This document shows positions 16,136-25,006 of a stretch of 64,000 bases of DNA, piece after piece. The position numbers were made by a program, and so were the translations under genes. The notes beneath the pieces were generated by a model, which was not told the DNA's origin, ran no database searches, and was given only the letters and a program-made list of their open reading frames with translations. This DNA is from Paenibacillus sp. GM2. Lineage in GTDB: Bacteria; Bacillota; Bacilli; Paenibacillales; Paenibacillaceae. The stretch lies in assembly GCF_900069005.2 (NCBI RefSeq), contig NZ_LN831272.1:1-64000 (forward strand). Direction: 5' to 3'. Each line of letters opens with the position of its first letter. Positions within the stretch are counted from its first letter, which is position 1.

Positions 16136-17064
16136 CGAATCTCCCCTTCCATAGTGCGCAAATATTCAATAACATCTCCAAGCGACTTTGCAAGCGGGAT
16201 CTTAGGATACCAGCCGAGACTTTCTACTAATGTTGCTTGCTCGTGGAAGCTGGGTCCTTCCGAGGACCGATCATCTCCCCATATCAGCGGGACATTTCGA
16301 TCCGCAACCTCCAGCATTTTATCTGTAATCTCTTCCAAGCTCCGTTCTGTTCCGGAACACACCGGATAGACTTCGCCAAATGACCCAGACACCAGTAAAT
16401 ACCCATAAGCGCGAACGGCATCACGTACATCCAGGAAATCGCGGCGGTCAGCCCGAGAAGAGATGCGAAAAGGGCTCGGATGTCTGCCCAATTCGCTCTC
16501 TACTATATATCTGCCTAATAATGTACAGAAGCCTGTGGAGACTCCAGGACCGATTAAATTTGACGGCTCTGCCAAAATCACTTTTTGATCAAATAACTTT
16601 CTCCAGGACAAGGCTACCGCTTTTTGCAAACTCTTGCTTAGGCCATAAGGATGGGTCGCTTTGTCAAGAATGGTTAAATCTGCGGATACTCTTGAGCCAA
16701 CGACCAGCATGATGCAGTCCGGTTTAGCACGCATCGCATCAAGCAGGTATAGCGTAGGCATTAAATTCGACTGGATATAGACTATGGGCTTATGCCATGA
16801 CTCGAAGACCGAATTCTTCCCTCCAAGATGGAGAATATAGTCGGGAGCAATTCTATTTATAAGGCCGCTTATACGAGGCTGATCCAATAAATCACAGGAA
16901 TAATACTGAATAGCATCCACCTTGGCAACTTGATCCATATCGCGTACAATTGCTGCAACTTGCATCCCAAGCTCAGAGAAATATTCGCAAGCATGTCTGC
17001 CGGTAAAGCCAGAAGCGCCGGTAATGAGGATTACTCGGCCTCGGAGGACTTCTGTCTCATCCAT
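16132..17064 (-). CDS. Extended SDR sugar-nucleotide dehydratase/reductase
   Basis: 310 residues. The dinucleotide site is LITGASGFTGRHACEYF near residue 14 and the active site is HPYGLSKSLQK (YxxxK). It resembles GDP-4-keto-6-deoxy-mannose reductases and other NAD-dependent epimerase/dehydratases; the true substrate cannot be fixed from sequence. It overlaps the upstream RmlD-like gene by 34 bases and the downstream GT2 by four, in a chain with the dehydratase and 2-epimerase, so it probably modifies the same UDP-HexNAc intermediate or provides a second sugar. Confidence 0.8.
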   Translation of the reverse strand: MDETEVLRGRVILITGASGFTGRHACEYFSELGMQVAAIVRDMDQVAKVDAIQYYSCDLLDQPRISGLINRIAPDYILHLGGKNSVFESWHKPIVYIQSNLMPTLYLLDAMRAKPDCIMLVVGSRVSADLTILDKATHPYGLSKSLQKAVALSWRKLFDQKVILAEPSNLIGPGVSTGFCTLLGRYIVESELGRHPSPFRISSRADRRDFLDVRDAVRAYGYLLVSGSFGEVYPVCSGTERSLEEITDKMLEVADRNVPLIWGDDRSSEGPSFHEQATLVESLGWYPKIPLAKSLGDVIEYLRTMEGEIR

Positions 17065-17873
17065 ATTTCCATCTCCTTCAGCATCTCGCGATAATGGGGA
17101 ACCTCATATTTCCAATCTATGCGGGTAGAAATGATGCTTCGATCCAATACCGGAGTATCGCTTGGTATAATCTTTACTTCAGTTATATTCCAGATTTCCT
17201 GCATGAGGAGGAGCAGCTCGTATTTACTAATCTTCTCCGGGTAAGCCAGATGCACCAGACCTGATACGGAAGAGTCCAATAAAGAATCGATCGCTTTGGC
17301 CAACTCCAGAGTTGTTACACCATTCCATAGCACATTAACATATCCCTGAACGGTTCCCTTCCTCTGCATGAACCAATGCATCAAGCCAATTCCAGAGCTT
17401 CGAATTTCGGGACCGATAATAGAAGTACGGATAGTGACATGACCTGGCGAACGCACTTCACCCAGAGCCTTCGTTAAAGCATAGACACTGGTTCCGTCCG
17501 GCTCATCATCTTCCCGGTATCCCCCTCGTGAACCGAGGAATACGCAGTCCGAACTAATATGAATCAATCTTGCGCCCAGGCTGTCAGCCATCCGCTGCAA
17601 GCGATGCGGGAGAAAACCATTGATATGATAAGCATTTATTTTGTTATTTTCTGCGAACTGATTCAGAACCCCTACCGCGTTAATAATAACTTGGGGACGG
17701 ACAGCCTCCAGCAGTTTCTCCACCTTAAGGCAGTCTGTTACATCAAGCAGCAGACCGCCTTCATCCGATTTATCCCGAGTCGTATAAAATACGGTATGTC
17801 TCCCTTGTCGCCGGAAATATTCAATAATGAGATGTCCGGCCATGCCCTGGCCGCCCAGAACGAGCAGCTTCAT
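17031..17873 (-). CDS. RmlD-like 4-keto-sugar reductase
   Basis: 280 residues, RmlD type: LLVLGGQGMAGHLI (dinucleotide site), VIINAVGVLNQFAENN, LIHISSDCVFLGSRGGYREDD and the catalytic SVYALTKALGE (YxxxK). In dTDP-rhamnose synthesis this fold reduces a 4-keto group. No RmlB or RmlC homolog is seen here. Instead its start overlaps a PseB/CapE-like dehydratase by four bases, with a WecB-like 2-epimerase upstream. I infer reduction of a UDP-2-acetamido-4-keto-6-deoxyhexose. It lacks the C-terminal cupin domain of CapF, which bears on which L-sugar is made. Confidence 0.82.
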   Translation of the reverse strand: MKLLVLGGQGMAGHLIIEYFRRQGRHTVFYTTRDKSDEGGLLLDVTDCLKVEKLLEAVRPQVIINAVGVLNQFAENNKINAYHINGFLPHRLQRMADSLGARLIHISSDCVFLGSRGGYREDDEPDGTSVYALTKALGEVRSPGHVTIRTSIIGPEIRSSGIGLMHWFMQRKGTVQGYVNVLWNGVTTLELAKAIDSLLDSSVSGLVHLAYPEKISKYELLLLMQEIWNITEVKIIPSDTPVLDRSIISTRIDWKYEVPHYREMLKEMEIWMRQKSSEAE

Positions 17874-18856
17874 GAGAGAAAACCTCCACGCTTCAATATA
17901 TCCTTGATCTCATCCTTGTTCATCAAGTTCTGATCCGAACTGAAGCTGTTGAAGGATACTGACTTGCAGTCCTTATAATGCTCCTTTAATTCCGGCATAT
18001 TGATGGTCGGCAGAATAACCAGGTATTGATCATCATACACAACGGTATTTATGCTCTCGAAATCGCTCATCAATATCTCATGGATTTTCTCACCGGGGCG
18101 TATTCCACTCTCCACGAGTCCTACTCCAGAAATTCCTGAATCTTCAATGAGCACCTCGGCTAGATCTACGATCCGGCAGGTCGGCATCGTCATAACAAAG
18201 ATCTCTCCGCCTATGCTCTCCACAGAAGCCTTGAACAAGAGAGTTATCGCATCGCGAAGCGTCAGAAAGAAGCGGGTCATATTAAAGTCCGTAATAAAGA
18301 CTTGTTTCTTCTTCTGGATTTGATCTTTGAACAGATGGACCACACTTCCGTTTGTTCCCAATACATTGCCGCCTCTTACAGTTACAAAACGGGTCTTGCT
18401 ATGCAGCAAATTAGCGTAAACAATCAGCTTTTCTCCAATCGCCTTGGTCATTCCATAGAAATTGGATGGATTCGCTGCTTTATCGGTGGATATATAAATG
18501 ACCTTGCTGACCCCGTTATCTATTGCAGCTTCGATCACATTTTGCGTACCGATCACATTTGTCTTGAGCGCTTCATAAGGCTGGTCTTCACACACGGGAA
18601 CATGCTTGAGCGCGGCCAGATGGAACACATAGTCCACACCTTGGCATGCTGCCTTAAGTGCCTCTTTATCGCGGACATCCCCGATGCAGAAGCTCAGCCT
18701 CGGATCCTCAAATTTACGGTTCATCGCTACCTGGGTTGATTCGTTCCGCGAATATATAATGACCTCTTTAGGCTGCTGAGGCAGTAATTGGGTGATCAAT
18801 TCATATCCCCATGAACCGGTGCCCCCAGTCACCAATATACGCTTATTCTCAAACAT
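17870..18856 (-). CDS. UDP-GlcNAc 4,6-dehydratase, PseB/CapE-like
   Basis: 328 residues from ATG 18856 (GGAGGG seven bases upstream). RILVTGGTGSWGYEL binds NAD(P); STDKAANPSNFYGMTK carries the catalytic Lys and the Tyr of YxxxK; IRPGEKIHEILM is typical of this family, which removes water from UDP-GlcNAc and, in PseB and CapE, also inverts C5. The product is a UDP-4-keto-6-deoxy-L-HexNAc. It sits between the WecB-like 2-epimerase (overlap eight bases) and the RmlD-like reductase (overlap four bases), making a three-enzyme module. Confidence 0.88.
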   Translation of the reverse strand: MFENKRILVTGGTGSWGYELITQLLPQQPKEVIIYSRNESTQVAMNRKFEDPRLSFCIGDVRDKEALKAACQGVDYVFHLAALKHVPVCEDQPYEALKTNVIGTQNVIEAAIDNGVSKVIYISTDKAANPSNFYGMTKAIGEKLIVYANLLHSKTRFVTVRGGNVLGTNGSVVHLFKDQIQKKKQVFITDFNMTRFFLTLRDAITLLFKASVESIGGEIFVMTMPTCRIVDLAEVLIEDSGISGVGLVESGIRPGEKIHEILMSDFESINTVVYDDQYLVILPTINMPELKEHYKDCKSVSFNSFSSDQNLMNKDEIKDILKRGGFLS

Positions 18857-19940
18857 GCCATTTCCCTCCAAACATAAATTTGACTACTCTCTCTGCAACC
18901 TGTTCCGCCATATATTCCTTAGGACACTCCCAATTCCGATCCATCTCCGTCATCAACTGAACAGCTGCAGATATCCTCTCGGCATGGAGACCCGACACGA
19001 TGTTGCTGCCGCAATCCACAGTCTCCGGGCGCTCTGTAGATCTTCGCAATGTCACGGTTGGCACATGCATGATGCAGCACTCTTCCTGCACTGTGCCACT
19101 GTCAGTGAGGGCGCATAATGCGTGACGTTCCAGCATGACAAAGTCGAAGAAGCCAAATGGCTCATGGAACTCGATTAGCGGGTTCAGCTTGAGCTTAAGC
19201 TCATTCGTCATTCGCGATTTGGTCCTCGGATGAAGACTGCAAATCAAACGATGCCCGAACTTCTCGGCTACCAGATTGAGCCCATTCATAATTTCCTGAA
19301 GATTCTCGGGATGATCCACATTCTCGGCACGGTGGGTTGTAACCAGAAAATATTCCCGTGACTTCAGCGACAGCCGCTCCAGAATATGGCTCGCGGAAAT
19401 GTCCTCTTTGTAATGCTCTATGACTTCACAAATCGGATTTCCGGTCGTGACAATCCGGTATCCGGGAATTCCCTCGGCGATCAAGTGCTGCTTGCTCTGT
19501 TCCGTATACGGCATATTAATCGAGGAAATAGCATCAATCACTTTTCGGTTTTTCTCTTCCGGCACCTCCAGATCAAAGCATCTGTTCCCCGCCTCCATAT
19601 GAATGACCGGGTAACCCATTCGTTCGGCTAATATCGCGCACAGTGCACTGTTCGTATCTCCCAGCACCAGCACCCGGTCCGGCTTCTCCGTATCCAGAAT
19701 TTCTTCGATCTGTGAGAACATGGCGGCCAATTGCTCACCGAGCGTTGCTTGCCGATCCTGAAGGACATAATCCGGTTGTCTTAATCGCAATTGTTGGAAG
19801 AAGATTCCGCTTAGGCTCTTGGTAAAGTTCTGTCCCGTATGCACTAGAATGTGCTTATCTGCATATCGATCCAGTAACGGAATAATTAGACTTAATCTGA
19901 TAATTTCCGGACGCGTACCTAAAATCGTCATGATCCTCAC
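18849..19940 (-). CDS. UDP-HexNAc 2-epimerase, non-hydrolysing (WecB/CapG-like)
   Basis: 363 residues from GTG 19940 with GGAG eight bases before. IMTILGTRPEIIRLSLII, VHTGQNF, VHMEAGNRCFDLEVPEE, TTHRAENVD and CALTDSGTVQEEC are the landmark segments of the GT-B-like UDP-GlcNAc 2-epimerases. It acts on UDP-GlcNAc or, as in the CapEFG and WbvB/R/D pathways, on the 6-deoxy-L-sugar at the last step. Its end overlaps the dehydratase gene, which favours the second role. It is 60 bases downstream of the basic-tailed GT4 gene. Confidence 0.9.
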   Translation of the reverse strand: MRIMTILGTRPEIIRLSLIIPLLDRYADKHILVHTGQNFTKSLSGIFFQQLRLRQPDYVLQDRQATLGEQLAAMFSQIEEILDTEKPDRVLVLGDTNSALCAILAERMGYPVIHMEAGNRCFDLEVPEEKNRKVIDAISSINMPYTEQSKQHLIAEGIPGYRIVTTGNPICEVIEHYKEDISASHILERLSLKSREYFLVTTHRAENVDHPENLQEIMNGLNLVAEKFGHRLICSLHPRTKSRMTNELKLKLNPLIEFHEPFGFFDFVMLERHALCALTDSGTVQEECCIMHVPTVTLRRSTERPETVDCGSNIVSGLHAERISAAVQLMTEMDRNWECPKEYMAEQVAERVVKFMFGGKWHV

Positions 19941-20000
19941 ATTCTCAACTCCTTCGTAAATAGCTTAGGGGCAACTTTTATTAGGGTACAAACACCTTGA

Positions 20001-21455
20001 TTATCTGGACTTTCTGACGCCCCTATGCCGACGGGAAGACCTTCGCCGAGTTAACCGTTGTGATAATCTTTTGGTTGTTCTACGTCTGGATCGTGATTTC
20101 ACCCCGGCTTTCCTCTTTCTTCGTCTGGCGGATGCCAAACGGCGCCGATAACCGCTCTTCCCCTGCGTCCGTCTCGCCTTAGATTTAACTGGCAGCACCC
20201 CTGGTTCAACGAAACTTTGAGGCGCTGCCTGGGGAGGCTCAGAGGAAGGCGGAAGAGGAACCTGGCTTCCACTCAGCCCTTGTATCCGGCGGATCATCTC
20301 CTGCACTCGCTCGCCGTAGGCCCCCTTTCCAAAGTGGGTAATCGCCCCATGCTGATTGGCTCTGCCGACTTGCTCCGCCAGATCCGGCGTCTTGAGCAGC
20401 TCCCTTGCCTTGTAGGCTAATTCCTCCACATCCCCGGGAGGAGCCAGATAGTAGCCACTTCCAACAGATGTCAGAATCTCTTCCAGCCCGCCCGAGGCAT
20501 AAGCCACAACCGGCTTGCTGAAGGCCATCGCTTCCAGCGCCGTCAACCCGAATCCCTCTCTCACTAATCCGGGAATAACGACGATATCCATAGCACAATA
20601 GGCTGCCTCAATGTTCTGCTCATGATCTACAAAGAGAAACCGGTGTTTTATTCCAGAGTGAGTGACCAGGCGTCTAAGCTTACGGGTAAACTCTTTGTCG
20701 AACTCTCCGCCGATGATGACGAATCTCGTCTCAGGATGCGCTGCTCCGATCAGCGTTGCTGCGCGGATGAAATGGTCAGCTCCCTTCTCCGGAGTCAAGA
20801 ATGAAGAGATATAACCGATCATTGTCTCATTGGCTGATATCCCCCATTTCATGCGCTTCTTACGTCTCCAGTTCTGCCATTCAGACGAGTTCAGCTCGTC
20901 ATCATTCCACGAGGGGTAGAGCAGCGCCAGCTTATGCTCAATTTGATAACCAAGAAAGGGAGCCATGGCCGAATTGGAGATACAAATAATCAAATCGCTA
21001 TACCGATCAATGGTATGGATAGCATGGTGGATATAAGCGGTGTCCGTGATGACCTCGGTAATATGCCAAATTACAGGAATACCTAACGACTTGGCTGCAA
21101 TAGCCGGCATTACATTTACGCATGTATTCACGAAGACATAATCAGGCCGTTCATCCTGGAGCAGGGCAATCGCCTCCCTGCAGCCAGGAGTCTGGATATA
21201 AGTCTTAATATCCTGGATCAGCCCTTCATAGGGAGTAAATATCCCATACATCAGCGGAAGCTCGCGGATTACTGTGCGAACTCCCGCTTCTGCAGCCAGT
21301 TGGGTCAGTCTCCCCTCCCGCGGCATAACAATCGTGCAGTCGAAATAAGGAGAGAAATTTCGAGCCAGAAAGAGCAGCAGCTTTTCTGCCCCTGTAATGT
21401 TCCGTGAGTTACACACATGTGAGAAGAGCATCAGCTTTTTTTTATCTGACATCAT
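20001..21455 (-). CDS. GT4 glycosyltransferase with Arg/Lys-rich C-terminal tail
   Basis: 484 residues. A complete GT4 domain (VIWHITEVITDTAYIHH, MIGYISSFLTPEKGADHFI, REGFGLTALEAMAFSKPVVA with the donor-site ExFG...E pattern) covers about residues 8-385. A Pro/Ser linker follows, then about 60 residues of strongly basic, low-complexity sequence (e.g. RRRLASARRRKRKAG, RRRTTKRLSQRLTRRRSSRR). Such tails resemble Arg-rich spore-coat proteins and could anchor the enzyme to an anionic layer or partner. I chose ATG 21455 for its spacing from GGGGG. It lies in the minus-strand unit after the two CgeB-like genes. Confidence 0.9.
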   Translation of the reverse strand: MMSDKKKLMLFSHVCNSRNITGAEKLLLFLARNFSPYFDCTIVMPREGRLTQLAAEAGVRTVIRELPLMYGIFTPYEGLIQDIKTYIQTPGCREAIALLQDERPDYVFVNTCVNVMPAIAAKSLGIPVIWHITEVITDTAYIHHAIHTIDRYSDLIICISNSAMAPFLGYQIEHKLALLYPSWNDDELNSSEWQNWRRKKRMKWGISANETMIGYISSFLTPEKGADHFIRAATLIGAAHPETRFVIIGGEFDKEFTRKLRRLVTHSGIKHRFLFVDHEQNIEAAYCAMDIVVIPGLVREGFGLTALEAMAFSKPVVAYASGGLEEILTSVGSGYYLAPPGDVEELAYKARELLKTPDLAEQVGRANQHGAITHFGKGAYGERVQEMIRRIQGLSGSQVPLPPSSEPPQAAPQSFVEPGVLPVKSKARRTQGKSGYRRRLASARRRKRKAGVKSRSRRRTTKRLSQRLTRRRSSRRHRGVRKSR

Positions 21456-21538
21456 CAACTTCCCCCAAATCCCTCTATCCTTCCTGCGCTGGAAGGTGAT
21501 AGCCGATATACACTGCCATATGGCAAGATTGCATCATT

Positions 21539-22672
21539 TTATCCGAAAATATAGCCAAGCAGTTCATTCAACCGGTGGCTGTACGTATGATTACTAAATG
21601 TTCTTTCCAGAGCCCTCAATGCAATCTGCTGTCGTTCCTTCTCATGGGACAGGTAATAATTCACTTTATCCATCAGCTCATCGGAGCTTGAGAATGTCTC
21701 AATTTCCACACCTGGCTTGTAGAAGGAGGCAAGGTCCTCACGAATGTCTACAAGCTGCAGCGTTCCGCATGCAGAGATCTCAAAGGTGCGAGGGTTAAGT
21801 GAAAGTGCTTCGACCCTGGCTGTATTGTTGTTTACCGTCTCATCAAACGCTGAACGATGCATATTAATTACGATTTTAGTACCGCTATAAACCTCCGATG
21901 TCTCCACGGGCCCCATCCATTTGCCAATCTCAATCCGATCAGGATATTGACTGTATTCCGGTAGTCGATCCCACCAGATCCCGTTAATCATTAATCCCTG
22001 CTCCATCAGCCCACCGATGATCGGGCGCAGAAACTCTATGCGATTCCAGTAGGCAGAGCCGATGAAGCTGATCTGTCGGCGAATTGCAGAGCGGGTTAAT
22101 GTCGGGCGATAATGGCCTACATACGCGGCGAACGGTAAATAATAGACATTGGGACATCCAAGGGCACGGTAAATATCAACGCAGTTCCGCTCCAATGTAA
22201 AGACATAATCATAATGGGGTGCGATCTTCGTCGACATATCGGTATAATAAGGATCATCCGTCAACCAGATCGCTGTTCTAATTCCTAACGCCCGAACCCC
22301 GTCGATCTGCTCCACCGGCAGATCCATACCGTCAAGCACTAGCACCAGATCAGGGCGATGCATTGCCGCCAGCTCCTGGATCGGCTGTTTGTTTTCGACT
22401 GTGATTACATTTTCGGTTAGCGTCTTCAAGGTCTCAACGACCGCTTCATCCATCGGCATATACGGGAAGCCTTTGCCGGAGGTTACATACAGAACCTTGA
22501 TCTGCCGAATCGGAAAGGAGGGTCTGTTTCTCTCCACAATGACCTTCGCATGCCCTCGCAAGTATCCTTCAGCATATCCATCTCTGAGCCCATCTTCCCA
22601 TCCTTTGCGTCCGTTGTTGTCCGAAGGCTTCCCTGGAAACGGACGAGTGAAATGCATCTCTGGTTGTAGCAC
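21539..22672 (-). CDS. CgeB-like spore glycosyltransferase with N-terminal GY repeat
   Basis: 377 residues. The C-terminal LNPRTFEISACGTLQLVDIRED and FYKPGVEIETFSSSDEL are the hallmark of the YkvP/CgeB glycosyltransferase-like family; CgeB acts in spore surface maturation in B. subtilis. Before the transferase domain, residues 25-40 hold GxxxG-type helical repeats (EDGLRDGYAEGYLRG) shared with other proteins of this island. The GTG start has AAGGAG nine bases upstream. It follows a paralog by 28 bases. Mother-cell cytoplasmic enzyme is inferred. Confidence 0.9.
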   Translation of the reverse strand: MLQPEMHFTRPFPGKPSDNNGRKGWEDGLRDGYAEGYLRGHAKVIVERNRPSFPIRQIKVLYVTSGKGFPYMPMDEAVVETLKTLTENVITVENKQPIQELAAMHRPDLVLVLDGMDLPVEQIDGVRALGIRTAIWLTDDPYYTDMSTKIAPHYDYVFTLERNCVDIYRALGCPNVYYLPFAAYVGHYRPTLTRSAIRRQISFIGSAYWNRIEFLRPIIGGLMEQGLMINGIWWDRLPEYSQYPDRIEIGKWMGPVETSEVYSGTKIVINMHRSAFDETVNNNTARVEALSLNPRTFEISACGTLQLVDIREDLASFYKPGVEIETFSSSDELMDKVNYYLSHEKERQQIALRALERTFSNHTYSHRLNELLGYIFG

Positions 22673-22700
22673 AAACTGTCACTCCTTCTTCAATGGAAAT

Positions 22701-23789
22701 TTAGCTAACGATCTCTAACAATTCATTGACCCGATGGGCAAATGTATGGTATTGCCGGGTCGTCCATAGGGAACGCCAGGCAATGGCTCGACGTTCTTCC
22801 TCATGTTGAAGATAATAGTCAATTTTGGATCGCAGATCAGAGGCGCCATGAAAGGTCTCAATATCGTACCCCGGACGGTAATGCCGAAGCAGGTCGCTGC
22901 GCACATCGGTAATCTGCAATGTTCCACAGGCTGAAATCTCATAAGTTCGCGGATTGATTGAGCTCCCGGATATCCCTTTGCCGTTGCGGTTATCCGAACC
23001 CGCTGTCGTCGGACGATGAAGGTTAATCACGATTCTGGAACCATTGTAATAAGCAACCGTCTCCGGAACAGGAACCCAGCCGCTGCGGATAAAGCGTGAC
23101 AATTGATCGTAATGCTTCAGCCGATCCCAATGTCCCCCCGCGATGATCACCCTCTTATCCAGCAAGAACGGTGCCAGTTGATCGAACAATTCGACTCGAT
23201 TCCAGAAGGCGCTGCCTATAAAGCAAATATCGAATTGCTGCTCTCTCGTCGTCCTGATCGGTGCGAACATCGCCGGAGATATTGCCAGAGGTAAATAATA
23301 AACCTGTGAGCATCCGACCTCCTTGTAGAAGGAAATACAGTCCTGCTCATGAGTGAACACTACATCATAGGCCGCGGATAACTCCACCGTATCATCGGTA
23401 AAGTAAGGATCATCCGCGAACCACACCGCGGTCTTGATTCCCAGCTGACGAATCTTGCTGATATGATCCGGATGATCGGCAGGAAAAACATGCAGCCCGT
23501 TCATAACAAGCACCAGATCCGGTCGGCTGCGTATCGCCGTTTCAAGCATCTTATCCGGAGTGGCAATAATACACTCTGACGCCAACTGCTGAAGCGCCTC
23601 GCTTACCCCTTGATCAATAGCATCGAATCCTTGAGGGATGTACAGAACCCTGATGTTTTTTTTACCAAATATTTGCGGCGGGATTCTCTCCAGAATTGCC
23701 TGGCACCCACCATAACGGTATCCCTCTAGGTATCCGGCTTGGTAGACCATGCTGGGAGTACTCTTGTTCGCATTCTTCAAGGTATTCAT
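22701..23789 (-). CDS. CgeB-like spore glycosyltransferase, paralog of the neighbour
   Basis: 362 residues, the same architecture as the gene at 21539-22672: a short GY-repeat (MVYQAGYLEGYRYGG, residues 14-28), a Rossmann-like N-domain with AVWFADDPYFTDD, IGSAFWNR, and INPRTYEISACGTLQITDVR with HYRPGYDIETF near the end. The pair appears to derive from a tandem duplication but is well diverged, so donor or acceptor may differ. The ribosome site before ATG 23789 is weak (ATAGG); TTG 23780 is an alternative. The promoter region 23790-23904 has an AT-rich CATATATTTATA but no full sigma-K match. Confidence 0.9.
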   Translation of the reverse strand: MNTLKNANKSTPSMVYQAGYLEGYRYGGCQAILERIPPQIFGKKNIRVLYIPQGFDAIDQGVSEALQQLASECIIATPDKMLETAIRSRPDLVLVMNGLHVFPADHPDHISKIRQLGIKTAVWFADDPYFTDDTVELSAAYDVVFTHEQDCISFYKEVGCSQVYYLPLAISPAMFAPIRTTREQQFDICFIGSAFWNRVELFDQLAPFLLDKRVIIAGGHWDRLKHYDQLSRFIRSGWVPVPETVAYYNGSRIVINLHRPTTAGSDNRNGKGISGSSINPRTYEISACGTLQITDVRSDLLRHYRPGYDIETFHGASDLRSKIDYYLQHEEERRAIAWRSLWTTRQYHTFAHRVNELLEIVS

Positions 23790-23904
23790 CCTATCTGTGA
23801 ATGGATTTCCTAGGTCTGTATAAATATATGCTAGGGGTACACGTGCATCATGGACGACTACCCCGCGTCGGCATAAATTGGCGAATGCCTTCTAGGTAAT
23901 AGAC

Positions 23905-23942
23905 AAAGCCCCTACCCGGCCTTGTGGCCGAATAAGGGCTTA
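23905..23942 (-). terminator. Hairpin terminator between the two large minus-strand units
   Basis: AAGCCC and CGGCC pair with GGCCG and GGGCTT around an ACAA tetraloop, with an internal mismatch region and a short T-rich tail on the minus strand. It separates the basic-protein gene (ends 23985) from the cgeB-like unit. Confidence 0.7.
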
Positions 23943-23984
23943 CAGCTGCACTCTATGAAATTTATAGATTAATAGATCAGTGTC

Positions 23985-24335
23985 CTATACCTGTTCCTTA
24001 TAACCTACCTTATGCCCATCCTCAAACCCTTGGGAGAACCCGGAATCGAAGCCCTCCTGATAGGCCTCGTCATAAGAATTCTGATAACTCGATTCATCCG
24101 GCACTTCCTCCGGGACCGTAACAACTACAGGATCGGGCGCTAAGTTGCTTGATCGACGGCGATTCAAATAACGCGTGCGACGGGATCTTCCTCTACGTTT
24201 TGATCGACGCCTGCGCAGACCTCGGCCGTTCAGTTTGCGTCCGCGTTTGAGCGCCAATTTGCGCCTGGCAGTATTAGCCCGTCTAGGCTTTTTCGATTTA
24301 GATCGGCGTCTTGCGCGTACCTTCGCTTTTAACAT
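23985..24335 (-). CDS. Bipartite basic/acidic protein with GF/GY repeats
   Basis: 116 residues, no known family. Residues 1-62 are dominated by Arg and Lys (e.g. RGLRRRRSKRRGRSRR), like CotG-type or protamine-like spore proteins. Residues 63-90 are Pro/Glu-rich. Residues 92-112 carry the repeat YQEGFDSGFSQGFEDG, a GxxxG helical pattern also found in four glycosyltransferases here. I infer a scaffold: one end binding polyanions, the other pairing with the transferases through the shared helix. It overlaps the upstream small helical gene by seven bases and ends a unit that starts with three GT2 genes. Confidence 0.75.
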   Translation of the reverse strand: MLKAKVRARRRSKSKKPRRANTARRKLALKRGRKLNGRGLRRRRSKRRGRSRRTRYLNRRRSSNLAPDPVVVTVPEEVPDESSYQNSYDEAYQEGFDSGFSQGFEDGHKVGYKEQV

Positions 24336-24640
24336 ATTTTATCTTCCTCCTGTTCTCCTCGGGTGGCGTCCTTTGCTGCATAACAAGCGTTCGTGATCCA
24401 GGGCGATGAAGGAGTTCCATAATTGACGTGATGCAGTGTTACTCCGCATATCGTACGAGCTATGGCCTGCTGATATTCCATCAATATCTTCACATTTTCC
24501 ACCAGATGGCGGGCCGTTCCTTCGGAATGAGTCACATCTGCCATGCTATCCAGAATGCGCGCCAATGCCATTTGGCTCCTGGCAATGGATTCGATAACGC
24601 TTATTTTGGCCTTCTCTCTAGCATGAAGATCGATCATCAT
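24329..24640 (-). CDS. Small helical protein of the spore-glycan island (paralog C)
   Basis: 103 residues, unassigned. Two amphipathic helices are predicted: ISVIESIARSQMALARIL and LVENVKILMEYQQAIAR. The spacing of Ser, Gln and Ala recurs in the two upstream proteins (24637-24984, 25007-25294), suggesting a paralogous trio. The ATGATG start overlaps the previous stop by four bases, and the stop overlaps the start of the basic protein by seven. The C-terminal part (after residue 70) is polar with two Cys. Role unknown; a helical-bundle partner of the transferases is plausible. Confidence 0.65.
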   Translation of the reverse strand: MMIDLHAREKAKISVIESIARSQMALARILDSMADVTHSEGTARHLVENVKILMEYQQAIARTICGVTLHHVNYGTPSSPWITNACYAAKDATRGEQEEDKIC

Positions 24641-24984
24641 TTGTCCGTATCCTCCAAATCGAAGCCACCGCCAAACAAACCGTCAAGGCTTCCTTCCTTA
24701 TCCCCTTCCTCTTCTGCTGAGGTAAGTACTGTCTTTAAATTACTGCATAACCCGTTCTGCAGCTTAGTAAGTCCCTCCACCATCTCTACAACCTGTTCAT
24801 GAATGTCAAGCGGCTCGGATAGCCGCTTCTCATCCTCTTCGAAGCTGGCATGATGGACATGATGCAAAACCCAGTTGCGCACCTTCTCAGCTTCAAGCGC
24901 CTTAGCCTCCAGGATCATAGCGACATTCCACTGGACTTTGGAGGCTGCATCTAAAATATGCAAATAAGCCTGTTCTCTGCTCAT
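24637..24984 (-). CDS. Small helical protein of the spore-glycan island (paralog B)
   Basis: 115 residues from ATG 24984, chosen for GGGGAGG five bases upstream. The helix YLHILDAASKVQWNVAMIL and a second helix VVEMVEGLTKLQNGLCSNL align by pattern with the neighbours on both sides. An acidic, Gly-rich tail (EEEGDKEGSLDGLFGGGFD) follows. No signal or membrane segment. It is co-transcribed with both neighbours; function unknown. Confidence 0.65.
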   Translation of the reverse strand: MSREQAYLHILDAASKVQWNVAMILEAKALEAEKVRNWVLHHVHHASFEEDEKRLSEPLDIHEQVVEMVEGLTKLQNGLCSNLKTVLTSAEEEGDKEGSLDGLFGGGFDLEDTDK

Positions 24985-25006
24985 AGCATCCTCCCCGCTT
25001 TCAAGC

